A DNA stretch of 16,302 bases from Lachnospiraceae bacterium UBA6452 (GTDB lineage: Bacteria > Bacillota > Clostridia > Lachnospirales > Lachnospiraceae), in contig DJNY01000029.1 of the NCBI GenBank assembly GCA_002441865.1, positions 9,992-26,293 on the forward strand. The letters are read 5' to 3'. The notes below the pieces were generated by a model that saw only the letters and a program-made list of their open reading frames with translations, ran no database searches and was not told the DNA's origin. Below are positions 1 to 7,574 of the stretch, in pieces. Within the stretch, counting starts at the first letter, position 1, and each line of letters opens with the position of its first letter. Both the position numbers and the translations under genes were made by a program.

Positions 1-189
1 GAGATTTATAAACAGGCGGGACTTTCCACAAAGGTAACACCGGTCACAACGGCAGAATACGGCGTATCCAAAGCGGCAAGACCGTTTAATTCCCGTCTGG
101 ATAAGAGCAAACTCACGGAAAACGGCTTCAAACCGCTTCCAACCTGGCAGGATGCGCTTTCCAGATATTTAAAAGAAATTGAGTACTAA
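1..189 (+). CDS. rfbD: dTDP-4-dehydrorhamnose reductase, C-terminal end (partial)
   Basis: The frame is open from base 1 and ends at TAA 187-189, giving the last 62 residues of a protein that begins outside the window. The tail reads like the C-terminus of RmlD/RfbD, the NADPH-dependent reductase that makes dTDP-L-rhamnose in the cytoplasm: an RPFNSRLDKSKL stretch is followed by LPTWQDALSRYL and a short charged end. The arginine-proline-x-asparagine-serine and leucine-aspartate pattern is typical of this family near its end. The next gene starts 19 bases later, so rfbD is probably the upstream member of the same operon, and other rml genes may lie just outside. This ties the locus to rhamnose-containing glycans. 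The N-terminal NAD(P)-binding domain is not visible, so the call rests on the tail only. Confidence 0.88.
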   Translation, partial: EIYKQAGLSTKVTPVTTAEYGVSKAARPFNSRLDKSKLTENGFKPLPTWQDALSRYLKEIEY

Positions 190-208
190 ACAGAAGGGAA
201 ACAGATTC

Positions 209-1420
209 ATGGATGATAAGATCAGGTCTGTCCTGACCCATAAGATATCAGTAAAAAAAATAACATTTACAGTTATGGATATACTCCTGTTTCTGGCGCT
301 GACAGGCTTTGCGCTCATAATGCGTTATGCGCTGCGCAATGTAGTAGCGGGAGATTATAAAATGTTCTTTGAGCCATGGGTAGCAACGCTGCGGGAAGCA
401 GGCGGCGGGATCAAGGGACTTTCCGCCGAGTTTGAATATGTGGATTATACAACGCCATATTTGACAATACTGTCTTTTATCAGTATCTGTCCGTTTTTAA
501 ACACACTGCTGTTAATGAAGCTGGTATCGATCTTTTTTGATTTTGTGGCAGCATTTGCGGTTATGGCGATCGTATATGACAGAACAAAAAATATGACCTA
601 CGGTATTTTAGGCTATGGTGCGCTTCTGATGGTACCGACCGTTCTGACAAACGGAGCAATGTGGGCGCAGTGCGATATTATTTTTACAAGCTTTGTCCTG
701 TGGTCGCTGTATTTTATGCTGAAGGACAAGCCTGCCTGGTCGATGGCATTTTATGGGATCGCTTTTGCATTTAAGCTGCAGACGTTGTTTCTGGCACCGC
801 TTTATGTGATCCTCTGGATGAAAGGCAAGGTAAAACTGAAACACTTTTTGTTCCTGCCACTGATGTATGTCATTGGAATGATCCCGTCCCTGCTCGCCGG
901 AAAGAGCTTCTGGGAGCTTATCAGTGTCTACTTTTTCCAGGCAAACGGACAGATGGATATTTATGCACTGTCCCATAAATTTCCGAACATCTATCAGCTG
1001 ATCGGAACGGACAGCTTCCTGTTTGAGTATGCGGATGCGGGCATCTGGGTGACACTTGGCGCACTCATGATCCTGATGTACTGCTTTGCCAGAAAACAAT
1101 ATGAAATGAATGCCTGTCTGATGCTGCGTATGGGCATGCTTCTGACTATGACTGTCGTATTTTTCCTGCCGCACATGCATGAACGCTATGCGATCCTGGT
1201 GGATGTGATGGCGATCGTTTATGTATTTTTTGATTTCGGGAAATTATATATACCGGTGCTGACGATCCTGTGTTCCTTTGCGGGATACACGGTCTACCTG
1301 GCACAGAATAATATCATTCCGATGTATGTGTATACAATCCTGTTCCTGCTTCTGATGCTGGATCATGCACGTGCCTGTGTAAAGGGCATGCAGGATGGGA
1401 AAATAGCAGTTGGAGAGTAG
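209..1420 (+). CDS. Gpi18-like GT-C mannosyltransferase-type membrane protein
   Basis: A 403-residue polytopic protein with roughly ten hydrophobic segments. It resembles the bacterial Gpi18/PIG-V-like (COG5542) GT-C glycosyltransferases, which use polyprenyl-phosphate sugars on the outer face of the membrane. Visible landmarks are the first outer loop with Gly48-Asp49-Tyr50 and the FFEPW stretch after it, Tyr77-Val-Asp79-Tyr-Thr-Thr-Pro-Tyr, then Trp152-Ala-Gln-Cys-Asp156 and His324-Glu-Arg-Tyr327 near the end. These are the conserved acidic and HERY positions of the family. ATG 209 was chosen over the TTG at 179 because a GAAGGG ribosome site (193-198) sits about ten bases before it and because the TTG lies inside rfbD. 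The gene follows rfbD and precedes a shortened paralogue by three bases. Substrate is unknown; 'mannosyl' is only the family name. Confidence 0.82.
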   Translation: MDDKIRSVLTHKISVKKITFTVMDILLFLALTGFALIMRYALRNVVAGDYKMFFEPWVATLREAGGGIKGLSAEFEYVDYTTPYLTILSFISICPFLNTLLLMKLVSIFFDFVAAFAVMAIVYDRTKNMTYGILGYGALLMVPTVLTNGAMWAQCDIIFTSFVLWSLYFMLKDKPAWSMAFYGIAFAFKLQTLFLAPLYVILWMKGKVKLKHFLFLPLMYVIGMIPSLLAGKSFWELISVYFFQANGQMDIYALSHKFPNIYQLIGTDSFLFEYADAGIWVTLGALMILMYCFARKQYEMNACLMLRMGMLLTMTVVFFLPHMHERYAILVDVMAIVYVFFDFGKLYIPVLTILCSFAGYTVYLAQNNIIPMYVYTILFLLLMLDHARACVKGMQDGKIAVGE

Positions 1421-1423
1421 AAC

Positions 1424-2500
1424 ATGGATAAAAAAATAACGGATTTTCTCGTAAAAGAAATAAAAATAGGAAAATGGATGCTGGCACCGATCGATCTGCT
1501 TTTGCTTGTGGCAGCGGCGGTATTTTCAGTCATGATCCGGATCAGTGTGGCGGACTATACGGCAATTGAGCTTCCGGCATTTGTAAAATACGGCAATATG
1601 CTGGGCATTGCCACAGGGATCACAGATCTGCTGCTGGCAGTTTTAGGCGCGCTGATCGTATATGATCTGACAGGGCGAAAGATCAGAGCTTTTCTGGCAT
1701 ATGCGATTTTATTGCTGCTTCCGGTATTGTGCGCAAGCTGCGCGATGTGGGGCATGGGAGATTCCATTTATATATTTTTTGCAGTACTTTCTTTATATCT
1801 CCTGATGAAGGACAAAGGAAATGCTTCGTTGGTCTGTTACGGGATCAGCCTTTTCTTAAGCAGATATGCTTTTTTCCTTCTGCCTGTTTATGCGATCGCA
1901 TTTATGCAGAAAAAAAATAAGCTTTTCTATTTTATTTTCCCGCTCTGCGGCGTCTGGTTCCGTAACGGGATCGTGCATCAGTCCGGTTATCTGCCGGTTC
2001 CGAGCTTTGAAATGGAGCGTCTGTTTGTGAAACTGCGCGGTGAATCGCTGCTGAGCCAGAACTGGCCGAATATTTTCCAGATGATCGGAACGGATAAGTT
2101 TATCCAGGAGTATTCGCTCGTTGCAAAGGTGGCTGCTGCATCACTGATGCTGCTTGTTATTATGCTGGTACTTGCGCAAAGCAGGGAGATGAGCGGAGAA
2201 GGTATCTGGTATGTGGGACTTGTATTATCAATTCTGATCCCGTATGTCATGCCGCAGATGGATGAGCGCGCAGGACTGTTATCCTGCGTGCTGTATCTGC
2301 TCTTTGCCATGAAACATCCGGATCTGTATTATCTGGCAATTATACAGGTTATTATCACCTATATCTCATTCTCTGCCTATTTCCGCGGAGAAAGCGTGAT
2401 CCCGCTGAGTGCGGCCGCACTGGCAGAGCTTTTTGTGCTGCTGCTTACGATCCTGCGGGCAGACCATGTATGGCGGGCGCAGAGGGAAGAAGCAAGATAA
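1424..2500 (+). CDS. Shortened paralogue of the preceding Gpi18-like protein
   Basis: A 358-residue, strongly hydrophobic protein that aligns by eye with its upstream neighbour. IDLLLL near residue 23 matches MDILLF, Trp109-Gly-Met-Gly-Asp113 matches WAQCD, and WPNIFQMIGTDKFIQEY matches FPNIYQLIGTDSFLFEY. Asp44-Tyr45 may correspond to the first-loop Gly-Asp-Tyr. About 40 residues are missing after it, including the whole Tyr-Val-Asp-Tyr-Thr-Thr-Pro-Tyr segment. The family His-Glu-Arg-Tyr motif has become Asp280-Glu-Arg-Ala283. This suggests a tandem duplication followed by loss of catalytic parts. It could be inactive, a partner subunit of the intact copy, or an enzyme of changed specificity. 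The frame is intact and starts three bases after the previous stop, with GGAGAG in the last codons of that gene as ribosome site, so it appears translated rather than decaying. Confidence 0.72.
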   Translation: MDKKITDFLVKEIKIGKWMLAPIDLLLLVAAAVFSVMIRISVADYTAIELPAFVKYGNMLGIATGITDLLLAVLGALIVYDLTGRKIRAFLAYAILLLLPVLCASCAMWGMGDSIYIFFAVLSLYLLMKDKGNASLVCYGISLFLSRYAFFLLPVYAIAFMQKKNKLFYFIFPLCGVWFRNGIVHQSGYLPVPSFEMERLFVKLRGESLLSQNWPNIFQMIGTDKFIQEYSLVAKVAAASLMLLVIMLVLAQSREMSGEGIWYVGLVLSILIPYVMPQMDERAGLLSCVLYLLFAMKHPDLYYLAIIQVIITYISFSAYFRGESVIPLSAAALAELFVLLLTILRADHVWRAQREEAR

Positions 2501-2518
2501 GAAGGAGAACTTTAACGT

Positions 2519-3667
2519 ATGAAACAGGTAGAAAAACTGGATTATATAGACGGACTGAAAGTGCTGTCCTGTCTGATGATCTTTAATTTCCACTTTATCA
2601 ATGCATTTTACTGTGGGTTTTATTCTTTAAATCCGGCAGATTTTCATACAGCACATCTGGAGTGGATCGTAGGAAGCACGCCGCTGAACCTGATCATGGG
2701 CGGTAAATTCGGTGTGCGGATGTTTATGACGATCAGCGGTTTTTTTGTCGGCTATCGCTTTTTCCTGACCGGTGATAAACACAGTCTGGGCAGTGGTGCC
2801 GTTAAGAAATATTTCCGCCTTGTTTTTCCGATCCTGACTGCCAATATCGCTATTTTTGTACTGATGAAGCTTGGGCTGTTCCGGAATGCGGAAGCCTCTG
2901 CACTGGCAGGAACTAGTGTTTTCTTCGGTAACTATAACCAGTTTGTTCCAAGCCTTTGGGGGGCGGTCAAGGAAGCTGTCTGGGGCTGCTTCGCGACCGG
3001 TGACAACCAGTATAACGGGCCGCTCTGGTTTATTTACTATGAATTTTTCGGGACATTGCTTGTTGCGGCAATTCTTTCACTTGTCGGAAAAAGCAGAGTC
3101 CGTTATGTCGCATATGCGATCGCGGCCATCCTGAGTATCCGGACAGATTTCCTGCCGTTTATTCTTGGCTGTGTTGTCTGTGATCTGACATATCAGCCGC
3201 CGCTCTTTGTGGAAAAGCTGTCAAAGCAGAAGTGGCTCATGTGGATAGCAGTATTGTTTGGCGTATTTTTGGGTTCCTATCCGCCGATCGGAGAGAGACT
3301 TACGGGGACGATCTACCAGTATATACCGGCAAAGGTACTGATCTATTATATCATTGGTGCCAGTCTTGTGCTTTATGGTGTGATTCATCTGCCTGTGCTT
3401 CATAAACCGCTCGGGAGCCATGTGCTGACATGGCTGAACAGGTACAGCTATGGATTTTATCTGGTACATTTCTTTGTGCTCTGTACATTTTCATGCGGTT
3501 TTTATCTGATGCTGGCAGACAGACTGTCTTATCATCTGATCGCTGTGATGAATTATGTATTATCCTTTGGTGTGACGGTATTTTTGTCCTGGCTGATCCA
3601 CCGTTTTGTGGAAAAACCGGGTATGCAGCTTGCAGGACTTGTCGCAGCACGATGCAAGGAATTATAA
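2519..3667 (+). CDS. Acyltransferase-3 family membrane protein (first of three)
   Basis: A 382-residue polytopic protein of the acyltransferase-3 (AT3, OafA/NodX/WecH-like, PF01757) family, which moves acetyl or other acyl groups across the membrane onto surface sugars. The N-terminus YIDGLK leads into the R/K-x10-H signature, here Lys14 and His25. It is followed by a FMTISGFF segment, FRLVFPIL (the basic-aromatic-proline turn common in AT3) and LWFIYYEF beginning at Leu169. The length is normal for a stand-alone AT3 without an SGNH domain. AAGGAG about 13 bases upstream sets the start at 2519. The gene is 18 bases behind the shortened GT-C paralogue and 10 bases before the next AT3, so co-transcription with the rfbD operon is likely. 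The acceptor sugar and the acyl group cannot be told from sequence. Confidence 0.88.
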   Translation: MKQVEKLDYIDGLKVLSCLMIFNFHFINAFYCGFYSLNPADFHTAHLEWIVGSTPLNLIMGGKFGVRMFMTISGFFVGYRFFLTGDKHSLGSGAVKKYFRLVFPILTANIAIFVLMKLGLFRNAEASALAGTSVFFGNYNQFVPSLWGAVKEAVWGCFATGDNQYNGPLWFIYYEFFGTLLVAAILSLVGKSRVRYVAYAIAAILSIRTDFLPFILGCVVCDLTYQPPLFVEKLSKQKWLMWIAVLFGVFLGSYPPIGERLTGTIYQYIPAKVLIYYIIGASLVLYGVIHLPVLHKPLGSHVLTWLNRYSYGFYLVHFFVLCTFSCGFYLMLADRLSYHLIAVMNYVLSFGVTVFLSWLIHRFVEKPGMQLAGLVAARCKEL

Positions 3668-3677
3668 GGAGAAAACA

Positions 3678-4706
3678 ATGGCAAACAAACGACGGGAAGA
3701 CTGGATTGACTGTTTAAAATGTATAGCAATTCTGATCGTCATGATGAATCATCTGGGACTGACAATACCGGGATTCAGCTTTTGGGGCGGTATGTTTTTT
3801 GTACCGATCTTCTTTCTGCTGTCCGGCTATACATATCATACAAAAGAAGAGCCGTTTGGGACATTTTTAAAGCGGAAGGCAAAACGCCTTCTGCTTCCTT
3901 ATGTAACCGCTAATGCGGTCCTGTTCGTATTTTTCTTTGTGAAGGACTGTATCCTTGGCAATATCAGTACTGCAGAAGGGCTGAAAAACCTGTACGGTAT
4001 TTTTTATGCCAGAAACCAGCTTCTGAGCTGGGATGTCCAGACCTTGTTTCTGCCGAAAATGGATCGGAATGTTTATCTGATGACCATACTCAATTCCCCC
4101 ACATGGTTTTTGATGGCTTTGTTTCTGACAATTATCCTGTTTGAGATCCTGCTCCGCCTGACAGATAAAAACGGCAGAAGGATGTGGTTTATTGCAGGGC
4201 TTTTTCTGCTGCTTGGTATTTTGTACCGTTATCTGTTTCCTGTTCTGCTTCCGTGGAGTCTGGATGCTGTTCCGTTTTTCCTGCTGTTTTTCATGACAGG
4301 ATATTTCATCCGCAGGAAAGCGATGTTATACTATCTGGATCGACATAAAATAACACTTGTCATAATACTCGCACTGCTGATCGTATGTGGTATCTGGAAC
4401 GGAAGTGCGAATTTCTCGATTGCAAGCTACGGAAAAAGTATTATCCTGGCATTATATAATGCAGCGGCATCTTCTGTGCTTGCCATGTATGTGGGCTTTA
4501 AGCTCAAAAAGCATATCTGGAAGGGCTTTGCGCTGGTGGGCAGACAGACACTTGTTCTGTTGTGCTATCATATGTTTTTATTTGCAATTCTGGAAACAGT
4601 CTGGCCGGGAATCCCGAAGCTGCTGGAGCTGATAGTGGGAACGGTGCTTCTGACGGCTGCAGGCTATGGAAAGGAGAAGCTCTATGCAAAGAAACAAGGC
4701 AGTTGA
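3678..4706 (+). CDS. Acyltransferase-3 family membrane protein (second of three)
   Basis: A 342-residue AT3-family protein. It opens with DWIDCLK, with the R/K-x10-H motif as Lys14 and His25, then PIFFLLSGYTYH and LKRKAKRLLLPYV, the basic stretch before a conserved proline. NSPTWFLMALF corresponds to the LWFL segment of the family. About ten hydrophobic segments follow. A longer reading from 3606 is open, but the real start is ATG 3678: TAAGGAG at 3665-3671 lies at correct spacing, and the longer form would run through the end of the previous gene. It is not a recent copy of the gene before it, since similarity is confined to family motifs. Its 3' end overlaps the next AT3 gene by 23 bases, which points to translational coupling. 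Likely role: outer-face O-acylation of a glycan; substrate unknown. Confidence 0.87.
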   Translation: MANKRREDWIDCLKCIAILIVMMNHLGLTIPGFSFWGGMFFVPIFFLLSGYTYHTKEEPFGTFLKRKAKRLLLPYVTANAVLFVFFFVKDCILGNISTAEGLKNLYGIFYARNQLLSWDVQTLFLPKMDRNVYLMTILNSPTWFLMALFLTIILFEILLRLTDKNGRRMWFIAGLFLLLGILYRYLFPVLLPWSLDAVPFFLLFFMTGYFIRRKAMLYYLDRHKITLVIILALLIVCGIWNGSANFSIASYGKSIILALYNAAASSVLAMYVGFKLKKHIWKGFALVGRQTLVLLCYHMFLFAILETVWPGIPKLLELIVGTVLLTAAGYGKEKLYAKKQGS

Positions 4707-5808
4707 TGCAGTAAAGGGTGTTGCCATTCTGCTGGTGATGCTGGGACACTGCATTGTATTAAACGGACTGAATGAGACAGATCCTTATATCTATGATGTG
4801 ATCAAATCGGTACAGATGCCATTGTTTATGCTGGTAAGCGGCGTTCTTGCCTCTTATTCCCTGCATAAATACAGACAGGATATCCGGTATGGGATCAAAA
4901 AGCTGCCAAAGCGCATGGTTTCTTATCTGCTTCCGTTTGTTTCCTGGTTTGTGGTGGTTTATGTGTGGACACATGCATGGGAGGACACAATTTCCCTGCA
5001 AAGCTTCCTGACAGAAGGAAAAGAGCTTTTGTTCCAGACAGATAAGGGATTGTGGTTTCTGACAACACTTTTTGTCATACAGCTGATGGTGACACTGGCA
5101 CAGACACTGGCTGTTTTTCTGGTGCCGGGCAGGAAAATACCGGAAGCACTTATATTTGTATCTGGTTCTTTTGTACTTTATGTACTGATCTTTTTACAGA
5201 GCAGAAGCGGCAATACTTTTCTGAGTCCGTCCCTGACGGTGCAATATTTTCCGTTTTTCTTCCTAGGATATTTCGGACATGGGTATCTGGAGATCGCAGA
5301 ACATGTGGAGCGTATCAGACAGCGCAGACCGTATTATATATGGATCGCAGGCGGTGTTCTGACTGCCCTGTTCCTCTGGCAGGTGATCGCACAGGATCTG
5401 ACAAAACCGGTTGACGGTATGGGAACACTGCTTCAGCAAATGCTGGCATCATTATTGGGAACGACTGTTATTTATTTTGGCGTGACGATATGGACAGAAA
5501 AAAAAGAAAAGCTGCAACAGGGAAAAAACAAGCTTGTTTCCCTGCTGAGCTTTCTGGGACAGTACACACTGGAAATTTATGTGGTTCATTTCCGGTATGC
5601 AAGGATTTTAAAATTGTCAAATCGTAATTTAACATTTTATTCTCTGCGAGGCATTTTATGGCTGCTGGCTGCATTTGCCTGTATGGCTGTGCTGACAGCG
5701 ATCACAATCTTTCTGATCAGGAAAGTGAAGCTTCTGGATCTGCTTTTGTTTGGGAAGCCTTTTGAGATATGTGGTCGACAAAAAGCAGGAGCAGATACAC
5801 CGCAGTAA
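4684..5808 (+). CDS. Acyltransferase-3 family membrane protein (third of three)
   Basis: A 374-residue AT3-family protein. It begins with AVDAVKGVAILLVMLGH, in which Lys11 and His22 form the K-x10-H pair. QMPLFMLVSG, then KRMVSYLLPF and GLWFLTTLF follow as the usual AT3 landmarks, and a late TLEIYVVHF segment matches the conserved 'Y-x-x-H' helix of the family. ATG 4684 is preferred over the in-frame ATG at 4666 because AAGGAG at 4671-4676 is seven bases before it. It overlaps the previous gene by 23 bases. Its last 92 bases lie antisense to the end of the DUF6020-like gene. No terminator precedes that overlap; a hairpin 38 bases past the stop may end the operon. Predicted role: acylation of an extracytoplasmic sugar, substrate unknown. 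Confidence 0.88.
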   Translation: MQRNKAVDAVKGVAILLVMLGHCIVLNGLNETDPYIYDVIKSVQMPLFMLVSGVLASYSLHKYRQDIRYGIKKLPKRMVSYLLPFVSWFVVVYVWTHAWEDTISLQSFLTEGKELLFQTDKGLWFLTTLFVIQLMVTLAQTLAVFLVPGRKIPEALIFVSGSFVLYVLIFLQSRSGNTFLSPSLTVQYFPFFFLGYFGHGYLEIAEHVERIRQRRPYYIWIAGGVLTALFLWQVIAQDLTKPVDGMGTLLQQMLASLLGTTVIYFGVTIWTEKKEKLQQGKNKLVSLLSFLGQYTLEIYVVHFRYARILKLSNRNLTFYSLRGILWLLAAFACMAVLTAITIFLIRKVKLLDLLLFGKPFEICGRQKAGADTPQ

Positions 5809-7348
5809 CAAACATCATCGGATAAGAATACTGGATAAAGGATGCAGGGGCTGTCAGGAAAATGACAGCCTCTCTTGCGATTAAATTAAGAGAGACAAAC
5901 AAAACGAACCAGTTCTTTCTGACGATCGCATACACCGTGATACCAAGAAGCAGAAGGAGCATCGGGATATAGGCTTCTCCGCCGAACTTGAACAGAAACA
6001 GGGCATAGCCTTCATGCGTGATCAATGGAAGTCTTTTATAAGCATCCAGCATTTCAAACCCATAGGAGCGGTCATGCTCATACAGATGGAAATCAGTAGA
6101 CACAACAGGTTTCAGGGAAAGCACCAGATCAGGATCGTAGGAAAAGATCCCGTTTGTGACACAGAAGAGCTGCAGCCGTTCTCCCAGATACAGATCCAGA
6201 TTGTGCAGGATCAGACGGACGGCACTTTTGATATAAGCGTTCTGTGCCTGTGCATCGGCTCCGGTCTCAGTGTATTTTCCTTCATTGTGATCCGTATTGT
6301 AGCGGTTGTAAGCACTGCAGGAAAGGGAATCGTTGCTCAGATAGCCAAGATCTGTGATGGCATTGATGTTTGCAAGATCTTCCTCTGCACCCGGATAGGT
6401 CTGCTCTCGGTGGACAATGACAGTAAGCGGCCTTGTTGTGGAAATGATAAGGTAGTCTTTTCCGTAGTGTTTTGCTTCTCCATGGTTTTGCGGTACTTTG
6501 ATCAGCATGAGCAATGCGATGGCACATAAAAAGAAAGAAAACAAAAACTTAAATGTAGATTTAATATTTGTACAGTTCTTGCGATAAACAAAAAGCAGAA
6601 CCGGAAGCATCAGAACGGGCATCAGCATGCCTTCGCTGCGCCAGAAAGAAAGAACGGCGGTCAAAAGAGCAAGCAGACCGAATGCTGCCGGTCGTATCTT
6701 TTTCTGCTCCTTCCAGGCAAAAAACAAATATGCAAAATAAAACAGAAAGAAAGAGGCGTAGATCGCCGGACGGAAACACATCAGTGCACCAAGCAATGTA
6801 AACGGTAAAATACCTGCAAGCAGCAGCACATATGCTTTGGAGGCGTAGATCTGTTTTGCTTTGTAAAAGATATAAGCAAACGTCATGGCATAGCAGACAT
6901 CCGACAACAGAACCGGAGCGGCAGATGCAGGAAAGAGAGACATTGCCGTCATATAAAATAAGGAAGTCAGATAATTATGCCAGTAGACAGGATAGTATCT
7001 GGTCGCATAGGCAAAGATGATCGGATCATCACTCATGTAATAGCCCGGCCAGGTGATCAGAAGCCCGATCACGTAAATTGCCAGAAAACCGAGAAAGGGT
7101 AATAAAAGGGATGGCCTTTTGCGAGCATATGCCAGAAATTCAAACAGACCGAACAGGCACAGCAGTACCAGGATCTTTGTCAGAATATGCATGGGAAGAA
7201 CCATTTCCGTATCGATGGGAAGACAGTTCATATTCAGCCCGTCTGCGGAAAAGATCTTCGTATCGGTATAAAAGGTGACAAGCCAGATCAAAATGGCAGT
7301 TCCGGCAGTTATCAGATGTTTTTTATTGTTTCGTATTATATTTAACAT
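5717..7348 (-). CDS. DUF6020-like polytopic membrane protein, putative GT-C glycosyltransferase
   Basis: A 543-residue protein with about a dozen hydrophobic segments and one large hydrophilic region in the second half. It resembles the DUF6020-type proteins common in Clostridia, which have a GT-C-like plan and unproven function. Landmarks are WPGYYMSDDP at residues 100-109, an acidic pair in an outer loop like the catalytic acids of GT-C enzymes; FRPAIYASFFLFYF; and FWRSEG further on. The start at 7348 is chosen because GAGG lies seven bases upstream on the minus strand; an in-frame ATG at 7393 lacks a ribosome site. The gene has its own promoter, divergent from the 700-residue GT gene. Its end overlaps the third AT3 gene by 92 bases, tail to tail. 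It may add a sugar to, or polymerise, a surface glycan, but the family name is the firmest statement. Confidence 0.7.
   Translation of the reverse strand: MLNIIRNNKKHLITAGTAILIWLVTFYTDTKIFSADGLNMNCLPIDTEMVLPMHILTKILVLLCLFGLFEFLAYARKRPSLLLPFLGFLAIYVIGLLITWPGYYMSDDPIIFAYATRYYPVYWHNYLTSLFYMTAMSLFPASAAPVLLSDVCYAMTFAYIFYKAKQIYASKAYVLLLAGILPFTLLGALMCFRPAIYASFFLFYFAYLFFAWKEQKKIRPAAFGLLALLTAVLSFWRSEGMLMPVLMLPVLLFVYRKNCTNIKSTFKFLFSFFLCAIALLMLIKVPQNHGEAKHYGKDYLIISTTRPLTVIVHREQTYPGAEEDLANINAITDLGYLSNDSLSCSAYNRYNTDHNEGKYTETGADAQAQNAYIKSAVRLILHNLDLYLGERLQLFCVTNGIFSYDPDLVLSLKPVVSTDFHLYEHDRSYGFEMLDAYKRLPLITHEGYALFLFKFGGEAYIPMLLLLLGITVYAIVRKNWFVLFVSLNLIAREAVIFLTAPASFIQYSYPMMFVTAVYLLLLFVDHISQKASQTKADPEASLS
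5846..5873 (+). terminator. Possible terminator hairpin inside the antisense gene
   Basis: AGGGGCTGTCA pairs with TGACAGCCTCT over 11 positions with a single G-T wobble, around a GGAAAA loop. It begins 38 bases after the stop of the third AT3 gene. The trailing bases CTTGCG are a poor U-tract. The site is well placed to end the plus-strand operon, yet it is coding sequence of the minus-strand DUF6020-like gene, so chance or coding constraint is possible. Confidence 0.4.
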
Positions 7349-7428
7349 AGTATGCCTCGTATCCGGAACATCAGTCCGTTCAAATTTGCACATGGCAGGG
7401 GCTGATGCATAAAACCTTAGATAGCTTT

Positions 7429-7457
7429 AGGATAAACTATATTTGCTGCCGGGTCAA
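7429..7457 (-). promoter_or_regulatory. Promoter for the DUF6020-like gene
   Basis: Read on the minus strand, TTGACC (7457-7452) and TATCCT (7434-7429) are separated by 17 bases, close to the housekeeping sigma consensus. Transcription would start near 7422, leaving an untranslated leader of about 75 bases before the start at 7348. Confidence 0.55.
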
Positions 7458-7484
7458 TATTGCTGCGCCTCCCGTGGGCATGTC

Positions 7485-7513
7485 TTGCAGAGACGGGGCA
7501 ACTTTGCTATAGT
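7485..7513 (+). promoter_or_regulatory. Promoter for the GT39-like and SseB-domain genes
   Basis: TTGCAG (7485-7490) and TATAGT (7508-7513) are 17 bases apart, and TGC just before the -10 gives an extended -10 element. The start would be near 7520, with a leader of about 55 bases. A short GTCT/AGAC dyad (7482-7485 and 7491-7494) overlaps the -35; it is too weak to call an operator. The rest of 7349-7574 shows no gene, riboswitch or terminator that I recognise. Confidence 0.6.
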
Positions 7514-7574
7514 AGACAGGAATGAAAAAATTATGTGAAGCATGAAATAGAAGAACAGGATGAAGGGTGGATAT

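Noticed and set aside
179..208. Earlier TTG start for the Gpi18-like gene
   Set aside because: It lies within rfbD and has no ribosome site; GAAGGG fits the ATG at 209.
608..1180. Minus-strand open frame of 190 codons inside the first GT-C gene
   Set aside because: Composition rich in His, Gln and Lys with no ribosome site; a shadow of the plus-strand gene.
6014..6529. Plus-strand open frame of 171 codons within the DUF6020-like gene
   Set aside because: No family motif or ribosome site, and lies antisense to a gene with clear membrane segments.
7349..7393. Earlier ATG (7393) for the DUF6020-like gene
   Set aside because: No ribosome site precedes it, and the extra 15 residues are hydrophilic and unlike a membrane protein start; GAGG precedes the ATG at 7348.
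7441..7574. Riboswitch or invertible promoter in the divergent region
   Set aside because: No recognised riboswitch core and no long inverted repeats flanking the promoters; only a 4-base dyad.
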